The position numbers were made by a program, and so were the translations under genes. DNA of 64,000 nucleotides from Poriferisocius sp965200775 (GTDB lineage: Bacteria > Actinomycetota > Acidimicrobiia > Acidimicrobiales > Bin134): the NCBI GenBank assembly GCA_965200775.1, contig OZ241383.1, positions 868,001 to 932,000 on the forward strand, given 5' to 3'. This document shows positions 7,551-16,914 of the stretch, in pieces (position 1 is the first letter of the stretch; each line of letters starts with the position of its first letter). The notes under the pieces are model-generated. The model did no database searches, was not told where the DNA came from, and worked only from the letters and a program-made list of their open reading frames with translations.

Positions 7551-9460
7551 GCACCTCCGAGGAGGTGAAGAGGGTGCAGTCCCGGCGCCGGCGGGGGGCG
7601 GCCCTGATGGTGGTGTTCGCCCTGCTGGCCGTGGTGTTGGGCGTTCGACTCGCCGAGCTCCAGCTCCTGCGCTCCGAGGCTTACGTGGAGTATGGGCAGC
7701 AGCAGAGGATCCGCACCGTGCAGCTCAACGCCGCCCGGGGTCGCATTCTCGATCGCAACGGGGCTGTGTTGGCGGTTTCGGTGAGTCAGAACACGGTATG
7801 GGCCGACCCGAGCCTGGTTGAAGACCCTTTGGTCGCCGCTGTCGCTCTTGCCCCCGTGCTGGAGATGGACCGGGACCGGCTGTTCGAGCTGCTGAGCGAG
7901 CCCGACCAGCACGCTTACCTGGCCCGCACCGTGCCCGATGAGGTGGCCCGCCAGGTGGCCGACCTCAAGTTGAAGGGCGTCTTCCTGCTCGACGAGTCGG
8001 CCCGGTTCAATCCCTCCGGCCCCCGACTTGGGCAGGCGGTAGTTGGAACCGTCGACATCGACCACGAGGGCATCAGCGGCCTCGAGTACCAGTACAACCA
8101 CCTGCTGGGCGGGGTGCCCGGCGAGATGGTGCTGGAGAGCAGCCATGACGGACGCACCATTCCCACCGGGGCCCGCCGGGTGAGCCCGGAGCAGCCCGGT
8201 GCCGACCTGACCCTGACCATCGATCGTTCACTGCAGTTCGAGGCCGAGCGAGCCCTGGCGCGTCAAGTGGAGGAGGTGGACGCGGCCCGGGGCACGGTCA
8301 TCATCATGAATCCGGGTACCGGCGAGATCCTGGCAATGGCCTCGGTGACACGGGACGAGGAGGAGAATCCCGTTCCCAGCAGTGCCAACCAGGCGGTGAC
8401 ATGGACCTACGAACCAGGGTCTGTGATGAAGAGCGTGCTGTTCTCCGGTGTGATCGAGGAAGGCTTCGGGCTGCCCCACCACATACGGGAGGTCACCCAC
8501 TCCATCGCCCTCTACGACCAGGTGTTCACCGACCACACCGAGTACGGGACCAGGATTTACAGCATGGAGGAGATCCTCGCCCGGTCGTCCAACACCGGTT
8601 CGGTCCAGTGGGCGCTGACGCTGGGTTCCACCCGCCTGGCGGCCTACATGAACCGATTCGGTCTTGGGTCGGCCACCGAGCTGGGGTTCAAGGGAGAAGC
8701 GTCGGGGCTGGTGCCCCCGTTGCTGGACTGGAGCGGGACCGATGTGGCCAGCTTCGCCCTGGGGCAGGGCGTTCTGGTGACGCCGTTGCAGATGCTGATG
8801 GTGTACAACACTCTGGCCAACGGTGGGGTACAGGTGCCTCCCACCCTGGTTCGTTCCGCGGTCGGAGCCGATGGTCAGGAGATCGCGCTGGACCGGGGGG
8901 AGCCGGTGAGGGTGGTGTCGAGGACCACGGCTTCGTTGATGAAGCAGATGTTGGTTACCACGGTGCGGGAGGGCACCGGGCGCAACGCCCAGGTTCCGGG
9001 CTACACCATCGCCGGAAAGACGGGAACGGCCCAGAAAGTTCTGTCGGACGGCAGCTACGAGGACACCGAGGGCTTCAGCCGCTACACGGCCACTTTCGCC
9101 GGGTTCTTTCCGGCAGAAGACCCCCAGCTCTCGATGATTGTGGTGATCGACGAGCCGGTCACCGACTTCTACGCCAGCCAGTCTGCCGCCCCGCTGTTCG
9201 GAGAGTTGGCCAAGTACTCAATGCAACGCCTCCGGATCGCTCCTCCAGCCGGCATCGTCACCGTTGAAGCCAAGCTGGGACCGGACCCCACCCCCCAGCC
9301 CACGCCGGCCCCCACCCAGGAGGCGCCTGAATCCGAGTCTGCTCCGGAAGTTGAGCCTGAGGCCCCTGAGCCAGAGTCTGCTCCGGAAGTTGAGCCGGAG
9401 GCCCCTGAGCCAGAGTCCGAAGCGCCCACCTCGGAGCCTGTCCCGGAGACCGGCCAGTGA
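7547..9460 (+). CDS. ftsI: Peptidoglycan D,D-transpeptidase FtsI (PBP3)
   Basis: Septal class B penicillin-binding protein of 637 residues, starting at a TTG that overlaps the ftsL stop. One N-terminal membrane helix (about 19-38) is followed by the pedestal domain (RGRILDRNG) and the transpeptidase domain with all three catalytic motifs: S-V-M-K at Ser292, S-S-N at 347-349, and K-T-G-T at 491-494. The C-terminal roughly 60 residues form a repetitive Glu/Pro/Ser tail (APEVEPEAPEPES units, coded by near-identical DNA at about 9330-9425), which is not part of the enzyme fold and may reach through the wall. Confidence 0.95.
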   Translation: MSTSEEVKRVQSRRRRGAALMVVFALLAVVLGVRLAELQLLRSEAYVEYGQQQRIRTVQLNAARGRILDRNGAVLAVSVSQNTVWADPSLVEDPLVAAVALAPVLEMDRDRLFELLSEPDQHAYLARTVPDEVARQVADLKLKGVFLLDESARFNPSGPRLGQAVVGTVDIDHEGISGLEYQYNHLLGGVPGEMVLESSHDGRTIPTGARRVSPEQPGADLTLTIDRSLQFEAERALARQVEEVDAARGTVIIMNPGTGEILAMASVTRDEEENPVPSSANQAVTWTYEPGSVMKSVLFSGVIEEGFGLPHHIREVTHSIALYDQVFTDHTEYGTRIYSMEEILARSSNTGSVQWALTLGSTRLAAYMNRFGLGSATELGFKGEASGLVPPLLDWSGTDVASFALGQGVLVTPLQMLMVYNTLANGGVQVPPTLVRSAVGADGQEIALDRGEPVRVVSRTTASLMKQMLVTTVREGTGRNAQVPGYTIAGKTGTAQKVLSDGSYEDTEGFSRYTATFAGFFPAEDPQLSMIVVIDEPVTDFYASQSAAPLFGELAKYSMQRLRIAPPAGIVTVEAKLGPDPTPQPTPAPTQEAPESESAPEVEPEAPEPESAPEVEPEAPEPESEAPTSEPVPETGQ

Positions 9461-10875
9461 CCGCCCAGCCGGTGGCGCTGTCCGAGTTGGCCGGGGCCGC
9501 GCCCGGCGTGGTTGACAGCCCCAGCACGGCCACGATCACCGGGCTGGCCCATGACTCCTGCAACGTGCAGCCGGGCGACCTGTTCTTTTGCGTGCCGGGA
9601 GCCACCCATGACGGCCACCGGTTCGCGCCCGAGGCCGTGGAGCGGGGTGCCGCCGGCCTGGTGGTGGAACGTCCCCTGAACCTGGCCTGCCCCCAGTTAA
9701 AGGTCGCCTCGGTCCGCAAGGTCATGGGGCCCATCAGCTCACGGTTCTACGGCCACCCGTCGCACTCGATGACAGTTGTCGGGGTGACCGGAACCAACGG
9801 CAAGACCACGGTTACCCGGTTGTTGGCCTCGGTGCTGTCCGCTGCTGGGTTTCGCACCGAGACCATCGGCACCCTCACCGGCACCCTCACCACCCCGGAA
9901 TCTCTCGATCTGCACCGCAAGCTGGCCTGCTGGCGGTCGAAGGGGGTGACAGCGGTGGCGATGGAGGTGTCCAGTCATGCACTGCACCAGCACAGGGTGG
10001 ACGGGGTCCATTTCGATGTCGGCGTCTTCACCAACCTCACCCCCGACCATCTCGACTACCACGGCACCATCGAGGAGTACCACGCCGCCAAGACCCGGCT
10101 GTTCACCCCCGAGCTGTCCGACCGGGCTGTCGTGAACCTGAGCGACGAACACGGCCGCCGCCTTGGTGCCGAACCCGCCGTCCCCACCGTGGGTTTCGAC
10201 CCTCGGAGGATGCCGGTGGAACTCGGCTCCGGGGGCTCAACCCTTCGGTGGCGGGGCTACGACATCCGGCTGGCCCTGATCGGCCGGTTCAACGCGGCCA
10301 ACGCCTTGGCTGCGGCCGAAGCCGGCCTGCTTCTGGGCGCGGACATCCCCAAGGTGGTGGCCGGGTTGGAGGCGGCTACCCCGGTGCCGGGCCGGTTCGA
10401 GGTGATCGAATCGAACCATCCGTTCACGGTGGTGGTGGACTTTGCCCACACCCCCGACGGCTTGGCCCAGGTGTTGACCGCCGCCCGGGAGCTGGTTTCC
10501 GGTGCGGGGCGGCTGAGGGTTGTGTTCGGCTGCGGCGGTGAACGCGACACCGGCAAGCGGCCGATGATGGGACGAGCCGCCGCCGAATTGGCTGATCACA
10601 CCATCATCACCTCCGACAACCCCCGCTCCGAGGATCCCGAGGCCATCATCGCCGGCATCCTGGCCGGGATACCCTCCCAGGCCGGCCGTTTTTCAACCCA
10701 GCCCGACCGACGAGAGGCCATAGCCCAAGCGCTGGCCCACATCGCAGCGGGCGACGTGGTGGTCGTGGCCGGGAAGGGGCATGAGACCACCCAGACGGTG
10801 GGTGACCGGGTGATCCCCTTCGACGACCGTGTGGTGATCCGGGAGATTCTGGATGAAAGGGAGCAGGCCTCGTGA
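9457..10875 (+). CDS. murE: UDP-MurNAc-tripeptide synthetase MurE
   Basis: Cytoplasmic Mur ligase that adds the third residue of the stem peptide to UDP-MurNAc-Ala-Glu, using ATP. The 472-residue protein has the ATP loop GTNGKTTVTRL, the EVSSHALHQHRV motif, FTNLTPDHLDYHG, and a substrate motif DNPRSEDP. The DNPR signature is known to mark enzymes that use meso-diaminopimelate, so the wall is predicted to be DAP-type. GTG start overlapping the ftsI stop (GTGA). In most dcw clusters murF follows; here mraY comes directly. Confidence 0.95.
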   Translation: MTAQPVALSELAGAAPGVVDSPSTATITGLAHDSCNVQPGDLFFCVPGATHDGHRFAPEAVERGAAGLVVERPLNLACPQLKVASVRKVMGPISSRFYGHPSHSMTVVGVTGTNGKTTVTRLLASVLSAAGFRTETIGTLTGTLTTPESLDLHRKLACWRSKGVTAVAMEVSSHALHQHRVDGVHFDVGVFTNLTPDHLDYHGTIEEYHAAKTRLFTPELSDRAVVNLSDEHGRRLGAEPAVPTVGFDPRRMPVELGSGGSTLRWRGYDIRLALIGRFNAANALAAAEAGLLLGADIPKVVAGLEAATPVPGRFEVIESNHPFTVVVDFAHTPDGLAQVLTAARELVSGAGRLRVVFGCGGERDTGKRPMMGRAAAELADHTIITSDNPRSEDPEAIIAGILAGIPSQAGRFSTQPDRREAIAQALAHIAAGDVVVVAGKGHETTQTVGDRVIPFDDRVVIREILDEREQAS

Positions 10876-11903
10876 TCCGCCTACTGGTGGCGGCTGCCAT
10901 CGCTGTAACCGTCTCGGTGATTGGCACCCGCTTTCTGGTCCCGTTCCTGCGCAAGCACGCCATCGGCCAGCCCATCCGCCAAGACGGGCCCCAGGGTCAC
11001 GTCAGCAAGGCGGGCACCCCCACCATGGGCGGGGTGGCCATCGTGGTCGGAGCCACTTCGGGGTACGTGTTCAGCGACCTCTACAATGGCATCTTCACCC
11101 GCACCGGCCTCATCGTGATGGCCACCATCATTGGATCGGCCATCGTGGGGTTTGTCGACGACTGGCTCAAGGTATCCCGAGCCCGGAACCTGGGCCTGGG
11201 CAAGGGCACCAAGTTCCTGGGCCTGCTGATCGTGGCCGCCGGGTTCGCCCTGATGATGATCCACTTCACCGATGTCAGCACACAGCTCTCGTTCACCCGC
11301 CACGACTCGTTGAACATCGACCTGGGGCCGTGGGGCTGGGGCCTGTGGGCAATGCTCCTCATCCTGAGCACCAGCAATGCGGTGAACCTCACCGACGGGC
11401 TCGACAGCCTGGCGGCCGGGTCTTCGGTGTTCGCCTACGCCGCCTTCGTGGTCATCGGCTTCTGGGCGTTCCGTAACCAGGACATATACGGCATAGCCCA
11501 CGCTCTCGACCTGGCCATTCTGGCCGCCGCCATGTTGGGGGCCGCCGCCGGGTTCATGTGGTGGAACGCCGCTCCGGCCCGCATCTTCATGGGCGACACC
11601 GGGTCGCTGGCCCTGGGAACCGGCCTGGCCGCTCTGGCCCTGGCCACCAACACCCACCTGCTTCTCCCCATAATCGGCGGCCTGTTCGTGATGGAAACCC
11701 TGTCGGTGATCATCCAGGTGTTCAGCTTCCGAGTGTTCGGCACCCGGGTGTTTCGCATGGCCCCCATCCATCATCACTTCGAGCTCCGGGGCTGGCCGGA
11801 GACCACTGTCATCATCCGGTTGTGGATCATGACCGGGTTCGCCACTGCGGTGGCTTTGGGCCTCTTCTACGCCGACTTTGTGTCGGTTGGCGGTGCCGAT
11901 TGA
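10872..11903 (+). CDS. mraY: Phospho-MurNAc-pentapeptide transferase MraY
   Basis: Integral membrane enzyme that transfers phospho-MurNAc-pentapeptide to undecaprenyl phosphate, making lipid I. The 343-residue product has about ten membrane helices and the family motifs GTPTMGG, FVDDWLK (catalytic Asp pair), NAVNLTDGLDSLA, MGDTGSLALG and APIHHHFELRGW. GTG start overlaps murE by four bases. It lies directly after murE with no murF between them. Confidence 0.95.
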   Translation: MIRLLVAAAIAVTVSVIGTRFLVPFLRKHAIGQPIRQDGPQGHVSKAGTPTMGGVAIVVGATSGYVFSDLYNGIFTRTGLIVMATIIGSAIVGFVDDWLKVSRARNLGLGKGTKFLGLLIVAAGFALMMIHFTDVSTQLSFTRHDSLNIDLGPWGWGLWAMLLILSTSNAVNLTDGLDSLAAGSSVFAYAAFVVIGFWAFRNQDIYGIAHALDLAILAAAMLGAAAGFMWWNAAPARIFMGDTGSLALGTGLAALALATNTHLLLPIIGGLFVMETLSVIIQVFSFRVFGTRVFRMAPIHHHFELRGWPETTVIIRLWIMTGFATAVALGLFYADFVSVGGAD

Positions 11904-13222
11904 GTGGGGACCGGGCGCTGCTGGTGGGCTTCGGCGTCACAAACCGGGCGGTCTGTGCCCAGTTGAGGGATCGGGGCTGCCCGGTGGTTGTGGTCGACGA
12001 CAACCCCGAGGCGATCAGCCGCACCCAGGCCGAGACGCTGGGGGTGGAACTGGTGGATCCACCGGCCGCCGACAACTGGCTCGCCCTCGTGGCCGGCTCT
12101 CGGGTCATGGTCCCCACCCCGGGACTGCCCGAATCCCACCCGGCCCTCGCTGCAGCCACCTCCGCAGGGGTTCCGGTGGTTTCGGAGTTCGATTTGTCCC
12201 AGCGGTGGGACCCTCGCCCGACGCTGGCGGTAACGGGAACCAACGGGAAGACCACTGTGACGATCCTGGCTGCCGCCATGTTGGAGGCCTCGGGGGTTGC
12301 GGTGAGCGTGGCCGGGAACACCGAGACGCCGCTGGTGGAGGCGATCCGGGATCAGCGGCCCGCTGCCTTCGTGGTGGAGGCCTCCTCGTTCCGGCTGGGG
12401 TACAGCCGGTGCTTCCGCCCTGATGTGGGAGCGTGGCTGAACTTCGCTCCCGACCATCTCGATGTCCACGCCTCGCTGGACAGCTACCTGAGGGCCAAGG
12501 TCTCGCTATGGAGCCGGGCCGACGAACACACCTTGGCGATCGTCAACCGGGACGACCCGGTGGTGGCCTCCCACGCCCCCGACCGGTGCCAGGTGGTGAC
12601 CTTCGGCCACGGCGAGGGTGACTTCCGGGTAGGGGACGGAGCGCTGTGGGCTCGGTCGGAAAGGCTGGCCGATGTTGCCGAGTTACCTCGGTCGCAACCC
12701 CACGAGCTGTCCAATCACCTGGCCGCCGCTGCGGTGGCCCTGGCCGGCGGTGCAAACGCCGACGGCGTGGGTGCCGCCCTTCGGCAGTGGACCGGCCTGC
12801 CCCACCGGGTGACGCTGGTGGCCGAGCACGGCGGGGTCGGCTTCTACGACGACTCCAAGGCAACCACCCCCCACGCGGTATGTGCCGCGGTGCGGTCGAT
12901 TGGCCGTTCGGTGCTGATCGCCGGGGGGCGCAACAAGGGCCTCGACCTGGGGCCAATGGCCGACGTGGCCGGTGGGTTGCGCTCGGTGGTGGCCATAGGC
13001 GAGGCCGCCCCCGAGGTGGAGCAGGTGTTTGCCGGCCGGTGCCCGGTGACTCGGGCCGAGTCGATGGCCGATGCGGTGGCCGCCGCGGCCCGGATGGCCC
13101 AGTCCGGTGACGCCGTGTTGCTGTCGCCCGGTTGCGCCTCATTCGACTGGTACCACTCCTATGCCGAACGAGGCCGGGACTTTACCCGCCTGGTGCGGGA
13201 GATGATTGGAGAATCACCATGA
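11900..13222 (+). CDS. murD: UDP-MurNAc-L-alanine--D-glutamate ligase MurD
   Basis: Cytoplasmic Mur ligase that adds D-glutamate to UDP-MurNAc-L-Ala. The 440-residue reading starts at a TTG overlapping the mraY stop (TTGA) and opens with the expected ALLVGFGVTNRAV nucleotide-binding fold. The ATP loop TGTNGKTTVTIL, the EASSFRLGYS motif, NFAPDHLDVHASLDSY and a late SPGCASFDWYHSYAERGRDF region are typical. The reading frame is open far upstream inside mraY, but that part is out of family. Confidence 0.92.
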   Translation: MSGDRALLVGFGVTNRAVCAQLRDRGCPVVVVDDNPEAISRTQAETLGVELVDPPAADNWLALVAGSRVMVPTPGLPESHPALAAATSAGVPVVSEFDLSQRWDPRPTLAVTGTNGKTTVTILAAAMLEASGVAVSVAGNTETPLVEAIRDQRPAAFVVEASSFRLGYSRCFRPDVGAWLNFAPDHLDVHASLDSYLRAKVSLWSRADEHTLAIVNRDDPVVASHAPDRCQVVTFGHGEGDFRVGDGALWARSERLADVAELPRSQPHELSNHLAAAAVALAGGANADGVGAALRQWTGLPHRVTLVAEHGGVGFYDDSKATTPHAVCAAVRSIGRSVLIAGGRNKGLDLGPMADVAGGLRSVVAIGEAAPEVEQVFAGRCPVTRAESMADAVAAAARMAQSGDAVLLSPGCASFDWYHSYAERGRDFTRLVREMIGESP

Positions 13223-14412
13223 CCGCTGTCGCCCCTTCGGTAAATCGGCGAGCCTGGGTCACAACGCTGTTCTCCGCCCCGGTCGGCCAGGCCACCGCGC
13301 CCTTCTACTTCCTGTTCGGCGCGATCCTGCTGCTCACCGTCATCGGGATGGTCATGGTGCTGTCGGTTTCGTCGGTCACCAGCCTCTACATCGGCCAGAC
13401 CACCTGGTTCACCATTCAGCGCCAGCTCGTCTGGTGTACCGGCGGGTTGGTGGCCATGGTCCTGGTGATGCGAATGGACTACCGGCGATGGCAGAAACAC
13501 GCCAACGCCCTCATCGGGTTGAGCTGCCTGCTGCTGGTCGCCGTTCTGGTGCCTGGCATCGGCACCACCACCAAAGGGGCCACCCGTTGGATCTACGTCG
13601 GGCCCTTCAGCTTCCAACCCTCGGAGATGGCCAAGCTGGCCATAGCGGTGTTCGCCGCAGCGTGGTTGGCTGACAAGGCCGGCAGAGAGCGGGATGCCCG
13701 CATCACCATCCGCCCGGTGCTGGTGGTTTGCAGCCTCATGGCCGGTCTCATGCTGCTACAGCCCAACCTCGGCACCGCGGTGGTTGTGGTCATGATCGCC
13801 TTCGCCGCCCTGTTCATGGCCGGTGTTCCCATGCTTCCGCTAACCGGCTGGTCGCTGTTCAGCGGCGGTTTGGCCGCTCTGGCCGCATGGGGATCGGGGT
13901 ACCGCCGGGACAGAGTGCTGTCCATGCTGGATCCGTGGGCCGACCCTCTGGGCAGCGGATGGCAGACCATCCAGTCTCGGGTGGGCATCGCTTCCGGGGG
14001 AACCACGGGCGTGGGTCTGGGGGAGGGACGGACCAAGTGGGGGTTCCTGCCCGAGGCTCACACCGACTTCATCTATGCCGTTCTGGCCGAGGAGATGGGC
14101 TGGATTGGTGCTGTGTTCGTGATCGCCGTGTTCGTCGGTTTCGTGATCTGCGGGATTGCCGTCGCGCTGCGTACCTCCGACCGATTCGGGCAGGTCCTGG
14201 CTGCCGGCATCACCGTGTGGATAGGTGCCCAGGCCTTCATCAACATCACCGCAGTAGTCGGGGTGTTGCCAATCACCGGGGTTCCGCTCCCGTTCCTTTC
14301 GGTGGGAGGTTCCGCTCTCTTGATGAACATGGTGGCCAGCGGCATCCTGCTCAACATCTCCCGCCAGATCGGAACCGAAACGGCCTCCCCCCGGGCCCGA
14401 GCCAGAGCATGA
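13219..14412 (+). CDS. ftsW: Septal peptidoglycan glycosyltransferase FtsW
   Basis: SEDS-family membrane enzyme of 397 residues that polymerises lipid II at the septum together with FtsI. About ten membrane helices are visible. Family motifs include GATRWIYVGPFSFQPSE, GFLPEAHTDFIYAVLAEE (carrying the essential acidic residue) and ITGVPLPFLSVGGSALL near the end. ATG start overlaps the murD stop by four bases (ATGA). Position between murD and murG supports FtsW over RodA. Confidence 0.93.
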   Translation: MTAVAPSVNRRAWVTTLFSAPVGQATAPFYFLFGAILLLTVIGMVMVLSVSSVTSLYIGQTTWFTIQRQLVWCTGGLVAMVLVMRMDYRRWQKHANALIGLSCLLLVAVLVPGIGTTTKGATRWIYVGPFSFQPSEMAKLAIAVFAAAWLADKAGRERDARITIRPVLVVCSLMAGLMLLQPNLGTAVVVVMIAFAALFMAGVPMLPLTGWSLFSGGLAALAAWGSGYRRDRVLSMLDPWADPLGSGWQTIQSRVGIASGGTTGVGLGEGRTKWGFLPEAHTDFIYAVLAEEMGWIGAVFVIAVFVGFVICGIAVALRTSDRFGQVLAAGITVWIGAQAFINITAVVGVLPITGVPLPFLSVGGSALLMNMVASGILLNISRQIGTETASPRARARA

Positions 14413-15536
14413 GCCGCCAAGTTTGGGTGGTGATCGCCGGGGGAGGGACCGCCGGTCACATCCACCCCGGCCTGGCCGTGGCCCGAGCCCTGGTGGGGCG
14501 GGGCCGCGAACCCGCGAGCATCCACTTCGTTGGGTCGGCCCGGGGAGTGGAACGAGACTTGGTGCCGACCGCCGGGTTCGAGCTGACCCTCCTGCCGGGA
14601 CGGGGACTGCAGCGGAGGCTCACTTGGCAGAACCTGCCGTCGGCGTGGGGTCTGGCCCGGGCGGTAGTGCAAGCCTGGGGCCTGCTGCGGCGGCTCCGGC
14701 CCGCGGTAGTGCTGGGGCTGGGGGGTTACGCCAGCGTGCCCTGTGCGTTGGCCGCCCGACTCCTGAGGATCCCTCTAGTGCTGGCCGAACAGAACGCGGT
14801 GCCGGGGATGGCCAATCGCCTGGCCGGGCGGTGGGCTCGGGCATCGGCGGTGTCGTTTCCCGGCACCGAGCTGCCCCGGTCGGTGCTCACCGGCAACCCG
14901 GTGCGAGGCGAAGTCCAAGGGGTGGATCGCCTGCGGGACCGGGCGTCGGCTCGCACCGCTCTCGGGTTGGGCGACGAGCGCAACCTGGTAGTGGTGACCG
15001 GAGGGTCGCTCGGGGCCGGTCGCATCAACCGGGCAACGTTCGAGGCGGTGGGTCGATGGGCCGGCCGAGGTGACCTGGCCGTGCATCACGTTGTGGGCCG
15101 CCGGGACTGGCAGGACCTGGCCCACCTTCGCCCCGACCTGGCCGGTGAGCTGCTGGACTACCGGGCAGTGGAGTTCGAGGAGAACATGCCGGGGCTCTAC
15201 GCCGCCGCCGACCTGGTAGTGAGCCGAGCCGGAGCGTCCAGCCTGGCCGAACTCACCGTGGTGGGGCTGCCGTCGGTGCTGATCCCCCTGCCCGGAGCCC
15301 CCGGCGACCATCAAACCGCCAACGCCGCTGAGCTGGTCTCCCACGGCGGGGCGGTTCTGGTACCCGACGGCGAGTTCGACGCCGACCGTATGGTCTCCGA
15401 GGTTGACGGCCTGCTGGCCGACCTCGAACGGTTGGCCACGATGGGGGAGTCGGCCCTTGGCTGCGGCCACCGCGACGCCGACGACCGGGTGGCCGACCTG
15501 CTAGAGAAGCACGCAGACCGCCGGGAGGGGGAGTAG
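14409..15536 (+). CDS. murG: UDP-GlcNAc:lipid I N-acetylglucosaminyltransferase MurG
   Basis: Membrane-associated GT-B glycosyltransferase that converts lipid I to lipid II. The 375-residue product has the N-terminal glycine loop IAGGGTAGHIHPGLAVA, LGLGGYASVPCALAA, EQNAVPGMANR, VTGGSLGAGRIN and the donor-binding RAGASSLAELTVVGLPSVLIPLPGA segment. The start ATG overlaps the ftsW stop (ATGA). Four bases separate its stop from the murC start, and the murC ribosome-binding site lies inside its last codons. Confidence 0.95.
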   Translation: MSRQVWVVIAGGGTAGHIHPGLAVARALVGRGREPASIHFVGSARGVERDLVPTAGFELTLLPGRGLQRRLTWQNLPSAWGLARAVVQAWGLLRRLRPAVVLGLGGYASVPCALAARLLRIPLVLAEQNAVPGMANRLAGRWARASAVSFPGTELPRSVLTGNPVRGEVQGVDRLRDRASARTALGLGDERNLVVVTGGSLGAGRINRATFEAVGRWAGRGDLAVHHVVGRRDWQDLAHLRPDLAGELLDYRAVEFEENMPGLYAAADLVVSRAGASSLAELTVVGLPSVLIPLPGAPGDHQTANAAELVSHGGAVLVPDGEFDADRMVSEVDGLLADLERLATMGESALGCGHRDADDRVADLLEKHADRREGE

Positions 15537-15540
15537 ACGA

Positions 15541-16914
15541 GTGGTCGATCTGGGAGTACCTGCTCGCATCCACCTGGTAGGGCTGGGGGGAGCGGGCATG
15601 TCGGCCATCGCCGTCGTCCTGCACGGGCAGGGTCACCGGGTCAGCGGGAGCGACCAGGCCGACTCACCGGTGCTCGACCATTTGCGGGAGCTGGGTGTAA
15701 ACGTGTTCACAGGCCACGACCCTTCCCAGGTGGTAGGGGCCGATCTGCTGGCGCGTTCTACTGCGGTGAGCGACGACAACCCCGAGGTGGTGGCGGCCCG
15801 AGAAGCAGATATCCCGGTGTACCGTCGGGCCGAGATACTGTCGGCCATAACCGCCCTGAGAACCACTGTGGCTGTTACCGGCACCCACGGCAAGACAACC
15901 ACCTCGGCCATGCTGGCCCATGTTCTGCGGGCAACCGGAACCGACCCCGGCTTCGTGGTCGGCGGGGTGTTGGGCGGCGGCGCCATCGGAGCCCGGTGGA
16001 CCGACGGTCCGTGGCTGGTGGTGGAGGCCGACGAGAGCGACGGAACGTTCGGGGAGCTGAACGTGAGCAGCGCGGTGTTGACCAGCGTGGAGCCCGACCA
16101 TCTGAGCAGCGTGCGCCCGATCGACAAGCTGGAGGAGGAGTTCGCCCGGTTCTGCACCGGGGTGGACGACAAGCTGGTGGTGTGCGCCGACGACCCAGGT
16201 GCCATGAAGGCGTCGCAACACTGCAGCCGGATCCTCTACGGCACCGGCCCCGAGGCCGACTACCGGTGGCAACCGGCGGGTCGCGACCGGTACACGGTGG
16301 CAGGGGAGATCACCGGTCCAGAGGGGCCTTTGGGCCGGGTCACCGTGCCTATGCCCGGAGACCACAACGCCCTCAACGCGCTGGGCGCGTTGGCCATGGC
16401 CCGCGAGCTGGGGGTGGAGTGGACGGCAGCCGCCGGCGCGCTTGGCGGGTTCGAGGGGGTGACCCGAAGGTTCGAGCGGCGGGGCGAAGCCGCCGGGATC
16501 GATTTCGTGGACGACTACGCTCACCTCCCCACCGAGGTGGCCTGGGCGTTGAAATCGGCTTCCGAGGGGGGCTGGGATCGGGTGGTTTGCGTGTTCCAGC
16601 CCCACCGCTACTCCCGAACAGCACATCTTTGGACCACCTTCGCCCACTGCTTCGTGGCCGCCGATGTGGTGGTCATCACCGACATCTACCCGGCGGGAGA
16701 AGCAGCCATACCGGGGGTATCCGGGAAGCTCATTCGCAGAGCAGTTACCGATGCCCACCCCGACCGGGATGTCACCTACATCGCCGGCCTCGATGACACC
16801 GCCGACCACCTGGCCGACATACTGCGGGCCGGTGATCTGTGCCTGACCCTCGGAGCCGGCGACCTGACCGAGATGCCCGACTGGTTGATCTCGAGGCTCT
16901 CCGGGGCGCGATGA
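15541..16914 (+). CDS. murC: UDP-MurNAc-L-alanine ligase MurC
   Basis: Cytoplasmic Mur ligase that attaches L-alanine to UDP-MurNAc. The 457-residue protein opens with the nucleotide-binding GLGGAGMSAIA loop, then TGTHGKTTTSAML (ATP loop), VEADESDGTF, VEPDHLSS and FQPHRYSRTAHLW, all MurC-specific. GTG start with a G-rich ribosome-binding site in the preceding gene end. Its stop overlaps the murB ATG by four bases. Confidence 0.95.
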   Translation: MVDLGVPARIHLVGLGGAGMSAIAVVLHGQGHRVSGSDQADSPVLDHLRELGVNVFTGHDPSQVVGADLLARSTAVSDDNPEVVAAREADIPVYRRAEILSAITALRTTVAVTGTHGKTTTSAMLAHVLRATGTDPGFVVGGVLGGGAIGARWTDGPWLVVEADESDGTFGELNVSSAVLTSVEPDHLSSVRPIDKLEEEFARFCTGVDDKLVVCADDPGAMKASQHCSRILYGTGPEADYRWQPAGRDRYTVAGEITGPEGPLGRVTVPMPGDHNALNALGALAMARELGVEWTAAAGALGGFEGVTRRFERRGEAAGIDFVDDYAHLPTEVAWALKSASEGGWDRVVCVFQPHRYSRTAHLWTTFAHCFVAADVVVITDIYPAGEAAIPGVSGKLIRRAVTDAHPDRDVTYIAGLDDTADHLADILRAGDLCLTLGAGDLTEMPDWLISRLSGAR

